From: Microvirga sp.
Lineage (GTDB): Bacteria > Pseudomonadota > Alphaproteobacteria > Rhizobiales > Beijerinckiaceae
Direction of reading: 5' to 3'
Length of the DNA stretch: 37,824 bases
Assembly (NCBI RefSeq): GCF_014699075.1
Contig: NZ_JACXAB010000038.1
Location: 1 to 37,824 of the forward strand
Position 1 is the stretch's first letter; each line of letters begins with the position of its first letter. Positions 25,782-34,116 of the stretch are shown piece by piece. The notes beneath the pieces are model-generated. The model searched no databases and was not told the origin of the DNA. It saw only the letters and a program-made list of their open reading frames with translations. The position numbers and the translations under genes are program-made.

Positions 25782-26768
25782 TTATACGTGAGTGCGTAAG
25801 TAAGTGGATAACCACTCAATTGTTCGCCGCAACCCGCTTGAAAGATCTATTGCTGGGGTCCAGCCAAGTTCCTCTGCCGCGAGATTGATGTCGAGAACTA
25901 TAGCCGGAACGTCTGAGGAGCGTGAATCGCGGAACTGAACTATCAAGCGGCGATTCAGTTCGGTCTCAAGCGCACCCAAGACCTCGGAGATGCTTCTTCC
26001 AACGCCACTACCCACATTAAAAATGCGGGCATCACCTTCATGGGTTGCAGCTGCGATAATCGCCTCGACAGCATCGCTAACAAAGATGAAGTCCCGAATT
26101 GCTGTGCCATCACCCCAAACTTCGATCGGCTCGTCACGGAGAGCACGCAATGCAAACGCTGCAACGACACCTTGATTATTTAAAGCAAGCTGGAATGGAC
26201 CGTATGGATTAGCTAACCGGATAACCCGATACTCCAAGCCATAGAGCCTTTCATAAAGCGCAAGATACTTCTCAATGGCAAGTTTGTTAATGCCGTATGA
26301 AGTTATCGGGTGAGTTGGGGCCGTCTCTCGGACAGGAAGTCCGCTCGGAATGCCGTACACTGTGCCCCCAGAAGAAAGAAATATCACCCGTTTCACCCCC
26401 ACCTCCCGACAAAGTTCAAGGAGACGAACGGTCGAGATGAGACTTCGCTCGATGTCACCGATTTTGTCGATGTTGGAACTGAACGGTGTCGAAGCTTGCG
26501 CTAAATGAAATATAGTATCATATCCATCCAATGCAGTCGCGAGGAATGATATATCTGTGATGTCACCTTGTCGCCAATCTACTCCACGCATTGCCTCAAA
26601 TTGGGGTTCACGTCGACCAATCGCGCGAACTCTTGCACCACCTTGTTGGAGAGCTAAAGCAAGGTTCGTTCCAAGAAAACCACCGCCACCGAGAATTGCA
26701 CAGGTCGCGTCACCTAGGGACCGAGGCACATCCTGATGATTGGTTGAATGAAGCTTATTTATTAACAT
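25782..26768 (-). CDS. NAD-dependent nucleotide-sugar epimerase/dehydratase (extended SDR)
   Basis: The protein has the extended SDR pattern: nucleotide-binding AILGGGGFLGTNLALAL, FHLAQAS, catalytic FLSSGGTVYG and YGINKLAIEKY (YxxxK), RLANPYGPFQ, and GDGTAIRDFIFVSDAVEAII in the sugar-binding half. It most resembles UDP-glucose or UDP-GlcNAc 4-epimerases and related enzymes. The sugar cannot be told from sequence. The frame can start at TTG 26801, but ATG 26768 (328 residues) is a better start, with purine-rich AAAGA just before it. It heads the operon with the trifunctional transferase. Confidence 0.85.
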   Translation of the reverse strand: MLINKLHSTNHQDVPRSLGDATCAILGGGGFLGTNLALALQQGGARVRAIGRREPQFEAMRGVDWRQGDITDISFLATALDGYDTIFHLAQASTPFSSNIDKIGDIERSLISTVRLLELCREVGVKRVIFLSSGGTVYGIPSGLPVRETAPTHPITSYGINKLAIEKYLALYERLYGLEYRVIRLANPYGPFQLALNNQGVVAAFALRALRDEPIEVWGDGTAIRDFIFVSDAVEAIIAAATHEGDARIFNVGSGVGRSISEVLGALETELNRRLIVQFRDSRSSDVPAIVLDINLAAEELGWTPAIDLSSGLRRTIEWLSTYLRTHV

Positions 26769-27011
26769 AAGATCTTTAGACCTTGCACGACATTCTTGCA
26801 ATGCATTACCGGACGAGAAGCGTCAAGAACGCGATCATTGAGACTCTAAAAAACGCCTACAGCAAATCAACGTTTCTGGTTGGCGCGTACGACCCTTATT
26901 TCTCATGACGAGTATGGTGCGCCAATGTTTCAGCAATCGCCGGAGCAAGTTTGCGCTCCTTCTCAGGAACCCATGATGCAATCTAGTTGCCAAGCAATTC
27001 TTTGGGCCTGT

Positions 27012-27113
27012 TGTACCTGCCTCGCACTCTGGACCACGGCCATTCGGAACCTCCGGCTTCATGTAGACCTGCCCGAACGCTGGACCACGGCCGAGCGGAA
27101 CTTTCGGCATCAT
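27012..27113. repeat. Two-copy tandem repeat, about 51 bp per unit
   Basis: Two adjacent units share CTGGACCACGGCC, CGGAAC and CGGC.TCAT with the same spacing. On the minus strand they encode MMPKVPLGRGPAFGQVY and MKPEVPNGRGPECEAGT. They follow the C-terminal end of the IS3 fragment and may be part of that element's end or a separate minisatellite. Confidence 0.6.
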
Positions 27114-27330
27114 GACCCCATCGGTTGGCTGGGAGTTCTGATGGTTTCATGAACTCGAATGGGGTCTTATGCCCGAGCGAGCTGTACGGTTTTTCACACT
27201 TGTACTCGTTTCTGAACGTCTCACATTTTAGCCTGGCGTCGGGCAGAGACAAGAACCAGTTCTGAACGATGCATTCGGTGCGAACCGTGCCGTTGAGCGC
27301 CTCGACGAAGCTGTTGTCAGCAGGCTTGCC
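27114..27330 (-). pseudogene. C-terminal fragment of an IS3-family OrfB transposase
   Basis: The minus-strand translation SGKPADNSFVEALNGTVRTE, then WFLSLPDARLKCETFRNEYK and PYSSLGHKTPFEFM, is the last third of an IS3 integrase core, including the catalytic Glu of FVEALNG. Everything upstream is missing. It is a different lineage from the IS3 at 19720-20966 (only moderate protein similarity). Confidence 0.8.
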
Positions 27331-27339
27331 CGAGCAGCT

Positions 27340-27440
27340 TGTGCGCGGCCGACTGCATGATCTTGGCACTTATGACCCCGCCCCTGCGTCACTTGCGGGC
27401 GGTCTCGGTGCTCACGCCAAAGTGCTGTCCAGCACGCCTA
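27340..27440 (-). pseudogene. Possible IS481-like transposase helix-turn-helix fragment
   Basis: The translation AHRRAGQHFGVSTETARK-stop-RRGGV... AAHKLLGQ resembles the N-terminal helix-turn-helix of IS481-type transposases (FGVSxxTARKWRRRG...RPHKL) with a nonsense codon at the conserved Trp. It is short and the identification is tentative. The rest of 27440-27617 shows nothing recognisable. Confidence 0.35.
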
Positions 27441-27617
27441 TGGGCTCGTGAGAGTGGGAAATCTCGCTCTGGACATCCGGACTTGTATTGGCTTGTAGAC
27501 GGATTGACACACATCCTCCTGCGATAAGGAACTCGTCGTAGGTCGGCAAAACGCCAGGTATGCTCCTCAGTAGCGCGACGCACCTGATCTTAGCAATAAT
27601 TCGCTACCAAATAGCCC

Positions 27618-28493
27618 TTAGTGCGACATCTCTCGAGCGACCCTCATTAAATAGCGCCCATAATCACTTTTTCCTAACCTCTCACCTAAGCGCACCAATT
27701 CATCAGAGCTGATAAGGCCAAGGGAGAACGCGATCTCTTCTGGACAAGCAATCCGAAGCCCCTGTCGTTGCTCAAGCGCTCTTACGAATGCGCTCGCGTC
27801 AATCAAGCTTTCGTGCGTGCCGGTGTCGAGCCACGCAAAACCGCGCCCCATCCGCTCGACACTGAGAAGGCCGCGTTCAAGATAAGTCCGATTGACATCC
27901 GTGATCTCTAGCTCCCCACGCGCTGACGGCTTCAGGTTTGCCGCGATGTCGACGACTTGCTCATCATAAAAATATAGGCCAGTAACCGCCCAATGAGAGC
28001 GTGGGCTCACTGGCTTCTCCTCGATTGCAACTGCGCGCCCTGAATGATCGAACTCGACCACGCCATATCGGTCAGGATCATTCACGTAGTACCCAAACAC
28101 TGTCGCGCCAACTTGACGGTTACGCCCAGAAGCCAAAAGCTCGGGCAATCCGTGTCCGTAAAAAATGTTATCCCCTAGTATGAGAGCTGATCGTTGACCG
28201 TCAACAAAGTCCGCGCCGATATGGTAGGCTTGTGCAAGTCCCTCTGGCTTGGGCTGGACGGCGTAGTCGAACTGCATGCCCCATTGGGAGCCATCGCCAA
28301 GCAAGCGTTGAAACTGTGGCATATCGTGCGGCGTCGAAATGATCAGGATCTCACGAATCCCGGCAAGCATCAGCACGCTAAGCGGGTAATAAATCATCGG
28401 CTTATCGTAGACCGGCAGAAGCTGCTTTGAGGTCACAAGCGTCAATGGGTGGAGACGCGTTCCACTTCCGCCAGCTAAGATAATGCCTTTCAT
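27618..28493 (-). CDS. rmlA: Glucose-1-phosphate thymidylyltransferase (RmlA/RfbA)
   Basis: The 291-residue enzyme makes dTDP-glucose from glucose-1-phosphate and dTTP, the first step of dTDP-rhamnose synthesis. It shows the signature GIILAGGSGTRLHPLTLVTS, KQLLPVYDKPMIYYPLSVLM, ALILGDNIFYGHGLPELL, VAIEEKPVSPRSHWAVTGLY and WLDTGTHESLIDA. Length is normal. ATG 28493 (MKGIILAGG) is chosen over a 12-residue upstream extension because AAGGAAC lies 7 bases before it and family members start there. It is last in the order rmlB-rmlC-rmlA, with 248 bases separating it from rmlC. Confidence 0.95.
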   Translation of the reverse strand: MKGIILAGGSGTRLHPLTLVTSKQLLPVYDKPMIYYPLSVLMLAGIREILIISTPHDMPQFQRLLGDGSQWGMQFDYAVQPKPEGLAQAYHIGADFVDGQRSALILGDNIFYGHGLPELLASGRNRQVGATVFGYYVNDPDRYGVVEFDHSGRAVAIEEKPVSPRSHWAVTGLYFYDEQVVDIAANLKPSARGELEITDVNRTYLERGLLSVERMGRGFAWLDTGTHESLIDASAFVRALEQRQGLRIACPEEIAFSLGLISSDELVRLGERLGKSDYGRYLMRVAREMSH

Positions 28494-28741
28494 TCTATGT
28501 TCCTTCAGTCGAGAGTACTTAAAACGCATCGGTATTGAATTGAACCAATCCTATACAGCCGTCGGCGTTCATGACGATTACCGACCCAAAGGCTCAGAAG
28601 CGTGAGACGCTCTGTCGAGACTTGAGTGGCGCTGATGTGGCCGATAGAGGTTCCAAGGAAAGCGGCATTGATGTTCTCGCGCACAAGCTGCTTGGCCCAT
28701 TGCGCGCTTGAGAATGATGCACACACTCCACCTCTGGCGTC
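28494..28741. other. Gap between rmlC and rmlA
   Basis: This is the place where rmlD might be expected, but none of the three minus-strand frames shows RmlD motifs. One frame (AQWAKQLVRENINAAFLGTS...) is open for 70 codons without a recognisable family. A separate promoter for rmlA may lie here. Confidence 0.4.
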
Positions 28742-29296
28742 CTAGTCAAAATAGTGCGGAAGATCGGCCAATCGGGAATGGCAGCGATCTTTTTCCGATA
28801 GAACAGCAGATTCGTGCGTAACAGGCCATGCAATGCTAAGCACTGGGTCATCCCAAGCAAGACCGTGATCATGAGCGGATGAGTAGTAGTTTGTGACCTT
28901 GTAGATGACCTCTGTATTGGCTTCTAAGGTACAAAAGCCATGAGCAAAGCCTTCAGGAACCAAGAGCTGTAGACCGTTCTCGGCAGAAAGTTCGACCGCA
29001 ACATGCTGACCAAAGGTTGGCGACGAGCGCCGAATGTCAACAGCGACATCAAGAATGCGGCCTTGACCGACCCGGATAAGCTTGGCTTGAGCGAATGGTT
29101 GGCTTTGAAAATGCAAGCCCCGAACTGTCCCAGGTTCCACAGATAGGGAGGTGTTATCCTGGACGAAGTTCAACCGAATGCCAACCCGCGCGAACTTCTC
29201 GAGGTTGAATACTTCCGAAAAGAAGCCACGGTGGTCGCTAAACCGCGCAGGCTTAACGATTTTCACGTCCGAGATCGCAGTCGAATAGATGTCCAA
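28742..29296 (-). CDS. rmlC: dTDP-4-dehydrorhamnose 3,5-epimerase (RmlC/RfbC)
   Basis: The 184-residue cupin epimerises C3 and C5 of dTDP-4-keto-6-deoxyglucose. Family blocks are all present: FSDHRGFFSEVFN, FVQDNTSLS, TVRGLHFQ with the catalytic His, VDIRRSSPTFGQ, LLVPEGFAHGFCTLE and EVIYKVTNYYSSAHDHGLAW with the catalytic Tyr. The start is TTG 29296, supported by GGAGGG 4-5 bases upstream; no ATG is available nearby. It follows rmlB by 64 bases. Confidence 0.94.
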   Translation of the reverse strand: MDIYSTAISDVKIVKPARFSDHRGFFSEVFNLEKFARVGIRLNFVQDNTSLSVEPGTVRGLHFQSQPFAQAKLIRVGQGRILDVAVDIRRSSPTFGQHVAVELSAENGLQLLVPEGFAHGFCTLEANTEVIYKVTNYYSSAHDHGLAWDDPVLSIAWPVTHESAVLSEKDRCHSRLADLPHYFD

Positions 29297-29360
29297 CGTA
29301 CCCTCCGCGAGGCTGTTCTATGAGCAACTGCAATCGCCGCTCAGGTGCGGTTATGCATCG

Positions 29361-30422
29361 CTAAACGGCGACCCCAAGGCGCTCGCCGCGATAGACACCG
29401 GTTCGCACGCGCTCCCACCACTCAGGGTTTGCGATATACCATTCAACCGTCTTGCGTAACCCAGACTCAAATGTTTCCGCCGGACGCCAGCCGAGGTGAC
29501 GCTCGATCTTGGAAGCATCAATGGCATACCGCAAATCGTGCCCAGGCCGGTCGTTCACATAGGTGACGAGACTTTCCCGTGGCCCGATGGTAGTGCTAGG
29601 CGCCATTTCGTCGACCAAGGCGCAGATTGCACGCACCACGTCGATATTGCGACGCTCATTATGCCCGCCAATGGCATAGGTCTCTCCCGGGCGTCCCGCC
29701 TCGGCAACGCGTATCAATGCCCTTGCATGATCGTCCACGAAGAGCCAATCGCGCACATTCTCCCCCTTGCCGTAGACAGGTAGTGGCTTGCCCTCCAGAG
29801 CATTGAGAATGATCAGCGGGATGAGCTTCTCGGGAAAATGGTACGGACCGTAATTATTTGAGCAGTTCGTCACTAGGGTCGGCAGGCCATAGGTGTGATA
29901 CCAAGCGCGAACAAAGTGATCGGATGCAGCCTTCGAAGCCGAATAGGGCGAACTCGGCTGGTAAGGATACTCCTCGTGGAAGAAGCCCTCTTGCCCGAGC
30001 GAGCCGAATACCTCATCAGTTGAAATATGGTGGAAGCGGAACGAAGCTTGTCGCTCCGGCGAAAGTGCTCGCCAGTAGCCGAGAGCAGCCTGTAGCAGAG
30101 TAAAAGTGCCCACTACATTTGTCTGAACGAACTCTCCCGGCCCATCAATTGAGCGGTCAACGTGGCTCTCCGCAGCCAGATGCATGATCACGTCAGGTTG
30201 GTACTCATTGATGACAGAGCCCATACGCTCGGTGTCGGCAATATCGGCCTGCACAAAACCATAACGCGAATCACTAGCAACAGGCTTCAGCGAGTCCAGA
30301 TTGCCCGCATAAGTGAGCTTGTCGACAACTAGCACCTGGTCCACAGTGTCGCGAATGAGCAAGCGGACAACAGCCGAACCAATAAAGCCAGCCCCGCCCG
30401 TAACTAAGTATCTTTTCTTCAT
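29361..30422 (-). CDS. rmlB: dTDP-glucose 4,6-dehydratase (RmlB/RfbB)
   Basis: The 353-residue extended SDR converts dTDP-glucose to dTDP-4-keto-6-deoxyglucose. Motifs: NAD site YLVTGGAGFIGSAVV (5-19), MHLAAESHVDRSIDGPGEFV, catalytic HHISTDEVFGSLG, YSASKAASDHFVRAWYHTYG (YxxxK) and NNYGPYHFPEKLIPLIILNA. Length is standard. It leads the rml group. Its upstream region is only about 140 bases before the IS element at 30566, so that IS may have separated it from an earlier gene such as rmlD or altered its promoter. No good ribosome site is seen before ATG 30422. Confidence 0.96.
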   Translation of the reverse strand: MKKRYLVTGGAGFIGSAVVRLLIRDTVDQVLVVDKLTYAGNLDSLKPVASDSRYGFVQADIADTERMGSVINEYQPDVIMHLAAESHVDRSIDGPGEFVQTNVVGTFTLLQAALGYWRALSPERQASFRFHHISTDEVFGSLGQEGFFHEEYPYQPSSPYSASKAASDHFVRAWYHTYGLPTLVTNCSNNYGPYHFPEKLIPLIILNALEGKPLPVYGKGENVRDWLFVDDHARALIRVAEAGRPGETYAIGGHNERRNIDVVRAICALVDEMAPSTTIGPRESLVTYVNDRPGHDLRYAIDASKIERHLGWRPAETFESGLRKTVEWYIANPEWWERVRTGVYRGERLGVAV

Positions 30423-30632
30423 AAAGGACTGCGCCGCGGTTCGAAGGTCTAGTGAAATTGCTGAACTTGCCCGGCGCTATCAAATTTGTACCGCGCTTGC
30501 AAGTTGCGCTGCAGTCACAAAAGAACAAAAGAAAGGCGACGTGAAGCATGGCAGTCTGCAAAGCTAGGGCGGGTTGTCGCTTGAACGGATTGGATGCTTT
30601 GGTGTTTTGCTCTTCCTGACCGAGGAGGAGCC

Positions 30633-31424
30633 ATGCTCAGCGATGCACAATGGGCTCTGCTGGAGCCCCTGATCGAGGCGTGCCGACCGAAAGGCAAGAC
30701 CGCACCGCAGGACCTGCGCCGCACCGTCTCGGCCATTCTCTGGCGGCACCAGAACGGTGCCAAGTGGCGGGCCATCCCGGAGGAGTTGGGCCCTTGGCGG
30801 CGTGCCGCCTAGATCTTCATCCGCTGGGCCAGGGCGGGTGTCTGGGAGCGTTTACTGAGCTTGGTTCAGGAGCGGGGCATCAAGCTCGGGATGATGTTCC
30901 TCGATGGCACGAGCGTGCGGGCCCACCAGAAGGCGGCAGGGGCTCGCCAAAATGGGCCTCTCAAGCTCAACGAGATGATCGTGAAGCTCTTGGTCGCCTC
31001 ATCCTGAGCTTGTCGAAGGGCTCGTGGCGGCTATGGCACCAAGGCTTGTGTGATCGCCGATAGTCTGGGACGCGCCATCGCCTTTCGGATCTCGCCCGGT
31101 CAGGCACACGAGTTGCCGCAAGCCGTTCCGTTGCTGGACAGCCTGCCCGGCATACCAATGTGGGTGATCGGAGATCGCGGCTACACCAGCCATGCCTTTC
31201 GCGAGTATGTCTGGAACATGGGCGCCCAACCGGCGATCCCACCACAGCGCCATGAGGCGCCGGTCGCCTGTCCGGACTGGATCTATAACAACCGCAATGT
31301 GGTCGAGCGGCTCTGGGCCAGGCTCAAAGAGTGGCGGGCTGTTGCAACCCGCTACGAGAAGACGGCCTCATCCTTCATGGGCATACTCTGCCTCGCCGCT
31401 ACTCTCGACTGGCTCAAGACCTAA
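30633..31424 (+). pseudogene. IS5-family transposase, interrupted
   Basis: From ATG 30633 the protein reads MLSDAQWALLEPLIEACRPK and WRHQNGAKWRAIPEELGPWR. It meets an amber codon (RRAA-stop-IFIRWARAGVWERL), continues with MMFLDGTSVRAHQKAAGA (first Asp) and DREALGR, is broken by a REP-like insertion, and resumes as GGYGTKACVIADSLGRAIAF, WVIGDRGYTSHAFREYVW and NNRNVVERLWARLKEWRAVA to the end. All catalytic positions remain recognisable, but the stop and the insertion make it non-functional. Confidence 0.85.
30997..31020. repeat. REP-like palindromic sequence inside the transposase
   Basis: CCTCATCCTGAGCTTGTCGA plus AGGG matches a widely seen alphaproteobacterial extragenic repeat. It lies exactly between the DREALGR and RGGYGTK codons of the transposase, where family members have no insertion. 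It is the only copy noticed in this window. Confidence 0.6.
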
Positions 31425-31432
31425 CAGGCCCT

Positions 31433-31616
31433 GGCTTTCAGGAAACGAACCAGAAGATTTCCTGTCCAATTAAGATCGCCTCTGCCCACTTCTCATAAAA
31501 GCTACCGAAATCTCGCGGAGTGCGGCGCTCTGCGGCTTGCGGTTTGATATATGCTGCATTTAAGAACGGGTGCACTTCGTGCAAGATAACGGTAACGTGA
31601 GGCTAAGAGGATAGTA
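31433..31616. other. Upstream region of the six-gene operon
   Basis: This region holds the leader of the gtrA-like gene. The minus strand has a 54-codon open frame without ATG (VILHEVHPFLNAAYIKPQAA, then PRDFGSFYEKWAEAILIGQE) ending near the IS border. It looks protein-like and may be a leftover of a gene displaced by the IS, though chance cannot be excluded. Confidence 0.35.
31571..31583 (+). promoter_or_regulatory. Perfect short inverted repeat upstream of the operon
   Basis: TGCAC-TTC-GTGCA lies 33 bases before ATG 31617 and upstream of the ribosome site AGAGGAT. It could be an operator or a small RNA hairpin in the leader. Confidence 0.3.
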
Positions 31617-32009
31617 ATGAGTAGCCATGCCAATACAATATATCGTGGCATGTTCTTTGTTGCAGTTGGACTTGTCTCGAGTGCCAGCTACTTGGCGACC
31701 ATGAGCATGAGCATTGAGTGGCTTGGTTTGTCTGTCCTTACGTCAGCGTTCTTTGCTTTCTGTGTTGGAACCACCATTTCATACCTGGGTAACACTCTAT
31801 TCACCTTTCGTGCCCCAATGAGCCGGGGTAACTTCGCGAAGTTCCTATTAGTGGTCCTGGTGGGACTAGGCGTCAACCAGACTATTGCTTATGGCCTCAA
31901 CCACATTGGCGCACACTACCTTGTGATCGCGGCCACAGTCTTCATTGTGGTCCCCATTATCAATTTCATCGGGCATTCGTTGTTTACCTACCGTGAGGTG
32001 GGAGTATGA
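31617..32009 (+). CDS. GtrA-like membrane protein (putative lipid-linked sugar flippase)
   Basis: The 130-residue protein has four hydrophobic helices and GtrA-family features: a conserved TTISYLGNTLFTFR loop after helix two and NFIGHSLFTYRE at the C-terminus. GtrA proteins are thought to flip polyprenyl-phosphate-linked sugars across the inner membrane for O-antigen or wall-polymer decoration. It is the first gene of a six-gene operon and overlaps the next gene by ATGA. AGAGGAT lies about 8 bases before ATG 31617. Confidence 0.88.
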   Translation: MSSHANTIYRGMFFVAVGLVSSASYLATMSMSIEWLGLSVLTSAFFAFCVGTTISYLGNTLFTFRAPMSRGNFAKFLLVVLVGLGVNQTIAYGLNHIGAHYLVIAATVFIVVPIINFIGHSLFTYREVGV

Positions 32010-33076
32010 GGGAGGTGGATGCCCTTATTCTCGGTGGCGGCTTCTACGGCTGTCACATCGCGCTTGCGCTGAAGGAGCTCGGCTTTGGCCGAGTGCAAAT
32101 TATTGAGCGTGAGCCAGGAATTATGCGCCGCGCCTCGTACGTCAATCAAGCCCGCGTCCACAATGGGTATCATTATCCTCGCTCGCTGACCACGGGCATC
32201 AGTTCACGGCGAAACTTCAATCGCTTTGTTGAGGAACACCCCTTCGCCGTCGTACCTGATGTCGAAATGATCTATGGCATAGCCTGTAACTCGCGTGTCA
32301 CAGGCTCGCAGTTTGCCCGCTTCTGTGATGAAATCGGCGCGGCCTGCCGCGAGGACCGACAGGTCATGAACGAGTTGTTCGATCCGGCCCTTATTGAAAC
32401 CTGCTTCAGTGTAACTGAAATTGCGTTTGATGCCTCGGCTCTTGCACGAAACATGATGAGCCGGCTTGTTGCAGCTGGGGTCGACTGCCGCTTTGGAGTG
32501 AAAGGCCGGGTCTCTCGTTGGGACGACCAATCCGTCATTGTAGACACAGCCGATACCCCTGTCCGGGCTCAATACGTATTTAATTGCACTTACGCTTATC
32601 TCGATGATGTCGGGATACGAGTGCGCAACAGGATCAAGAAGGAACTGACTGAGATTGCCCTCATAAAGCCGCCTCGAGAGATGAGTGGGCGCGCCGTCAC
32701 CGTTATGGATGGTCCTTTTTTCTCCTCTATGCCGTTTCCATCCCGGTCATGCTACTCTCTGACACATGTCCGTTATACGCCGCACATGTCGTGGACTGAG
32801 GCCGGTGAAGCAGCTCTCCGGTTCGACGGCTCTCGTGCTGAGATGATGATACGTGATACGAGCCGTTACATGCCTAGTATGCGTACCAGCGCCTATCTTG
32901 GCTCCCTCTACGAATTGAAGACAATCCTTGTGAAGAGCGAGAATAGCGACAGTCGCCCGATTGTGTTCGAGCGGTCGGATGATTCAGACAGGATGTATTC
33001 TGTGCTTGGCTCGAAGATCGATAACATTTACGACGTCCTTGCCTATCTGAAACAGCAGCCGTGGCTCCTCCGATGA
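32006..33076 (+). CDS. FAD-dependent oxidoreductase (DAO-like)
   Basis: The 356-residue protein begins with a dinucleotide-binding fold, VDALILGGGFYGCHIALAL (GGGFYG at 10-15), followed by an acidic strand end IIERE. SYVNQARVHNGYHYPRS follows, a block seen in DAO-type enzymes acting on small molecules, then FDASALARNMMSRLVAAGVD and YVFNCTYAYLDD with substrate and FAD contacts. Members oxidise amines, hydroxy acids or sugar-linked groups. The substrate here is unknown. It overlaps the gtrA-like gene and the following gene by 4 bases each (ATGA), so it is strictly co-translated with a glycan-modification set. A role in oxidising a sugar or its precursor is inference. Confidence 0.8.
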   Translation: MREVDALILGGGFYGCHIALALKELGFGRVQIIEREPGIMRRASYVNQARVHNGYHYPRSLTTGISSRRNFNRFVEEHPFAVVPDVEMIYGIACNSRVTGSQFARFCDEIGAACREDRQVMNELFDPALIETCFSVTEIAFDASALARNMMSRLVAAGVDCRFGVKGRVSRWDDQSVIVDTADTPVRAQYVFNCTYAYLDDVGIRVRNRIKKELTEIALIKPPREMSGRAVTVMDGPFFSSMPFPSRSCYSLTHVRYTPHMSWTEAGEAALRFDGSRAEMMIRDTSRYMPSMRTSAYLGSLYELKTILVKSENSDSRPIVFERSDDSDRMYSVLGSKIDNIYDVLAYLKQQPWLLR

Positions 33077-34116
33077 CCGACAATCCAAAATTTGAAGCCA
33101 TTAGTGCGATTGCAGTGGTCGAGGAGCGCCTGCCACCTCTCGAGGTCTTCCAAAGCCTTGAAGCGACCTTGGCCACAGTTTCCGTGGATCTCGAGATTGT
33201 GGTGGTCGCCAATGACGTCTCAGTCGAAATCACACAGCAACTCCAAGCCATCGCAGAGGCAGTTCCCAACGTCACTATTCACTTCCTAGCGCAGCATGTC
33301 GATCGCGATACGGCAGTCCTCGCCGGCATGGATCACGCGCTGGGGGATTGGATCGTGGTCCTATCGCCAACAGCGGAAGAAGTCGCAAGTCTCCCCCGCG
33401 TTCTGGAGAAGGCAGGTCCGTATGAAGTTGTTTTTGCAGGTGCCCGCGATATTAAAGATATCCCCCCTGCCTATCGCCGCATTGCCGGAATGTACTTCAA
33501 ACTTTATACGGTCATTAGCGGTACGCGGGTCGACTGGCCGGCTCCTCGAATTCGGGTCTACAGTCGTGCTGCGGCACGCTATATGGTGAGCCTTCTCGAC
33601 GGCGAGTTTGCGCTACGATCCTTGGACTTCTCGGGCACATTCCCAGGTGCGAGAGAGACTGTCATCGGCTTGCCGCTCAGCGACCTCAAGTTGCCGACTC
33701 CGTGGCGTGCTCTTCGAAAGGCATTTCGGGGGCTTCTTAATGCGAGCGCCGTACCACTCCGGGCTGTAATCGGGACTGCTCTCATCGGAGGGCTCTTCGC
33801 TATCATCAACAGCATCTATACAATCCTGATCTTTCTCCTAAAGGAAGACGTTATGCCGGGCTGGACGACGCTCTCGCTCCAGATTTCAGTGATGATGTTC
33901 CTGTTTTCGGTGATGTTTGCTCTGATTGCCGAGTACGTATTGAAAATGTATCGCTCCATGGCACCCAGGCAGAGAATCACCATAGTACGTGAAATCCGCT
34001 CTCCTCTGAGGCGACAGTCCGAACGGCTTAATGTTATTGGTTCAGATGGATCTTTACAGCTTGGGGCGCCTCGTGAGCAGTCGCCCACTACACCTCAGTC
34101 GGAGTTTGCCCAATGA
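33073..34116 (+). CDS. GtrB-like membrane glycosyltransferase homologue lacking catalytic aspartates
   Basis: The 347-residue protein follows the GtrB/DPM1 pattern: a GT-A-like domain, then two membrane helices (about 225-255 and 270-295) around LKEDVMPGWTTLSLQI, matching GtrB DVVPGWASL. VDRDTAVLAGMDHALGDWIV aligns with the GtrB region before DXD. However, the usual VDDGS is ANDVS, the MDADLQD motif is LSPTAEE, and the DTGDFRL block is WPAPRIRV. The expected donor and metal residues are therefore missing. It may be a scaffold or a diverged enzyme. ATG 33073, within an ATGA overlap, is preferred to GTG 33061. Confidence 0.8.
   Translation: MTDNPKFEAISAIAVVEERLPPLEVFQSLEATLATVSVDLEIVVVANDVSVEITQQLQAIAEAVPNVTIHFLAQHVDRDTAVLAGMDHALGDWIVVLSPTAEEVASLPRVLEKAGPYEVVFAGARDIKDIPPAYRRIAGMYFKLYTVISGTRVDWPAPRIRVYSRAAARYMVSLLDGEFALRSLDFSGTFPGARETVIGLPLSDLKLPTPWRALRKAFRGLLNASAVPLRAVIGTALIGGLFAIINSIYTILIFLLKEDVMPGWTTLSLQISVMMFLFSVMFALIAEYVLKMYRSMAPRQRITIVREIRSPLRRQSERLNVIGSDGSLQLGAPREQSPTTPQSEFAQ

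Larger units (their letters stand above)
30566..31432 (+). mobile_element. Decayed IS5-family insertion sequence, about 867 bp
   Basis: Tips AGGGC.GGTT.....TTGAAC (left) and the inverted right counterpart AGGGCCTGTTAGGTCTTGAGC resemble each other. Between them lies a broken IS5-family transposase. A clear target duplication could not be fixed. Borders are approximate to a few bases. Confidence 0.65.

Noticed and set aside
28494..28741. Candidate rmlD remnant between rmlC and rmlA
   Set aside because: Translation of all three minus-strand frames shows no RmlD motif.
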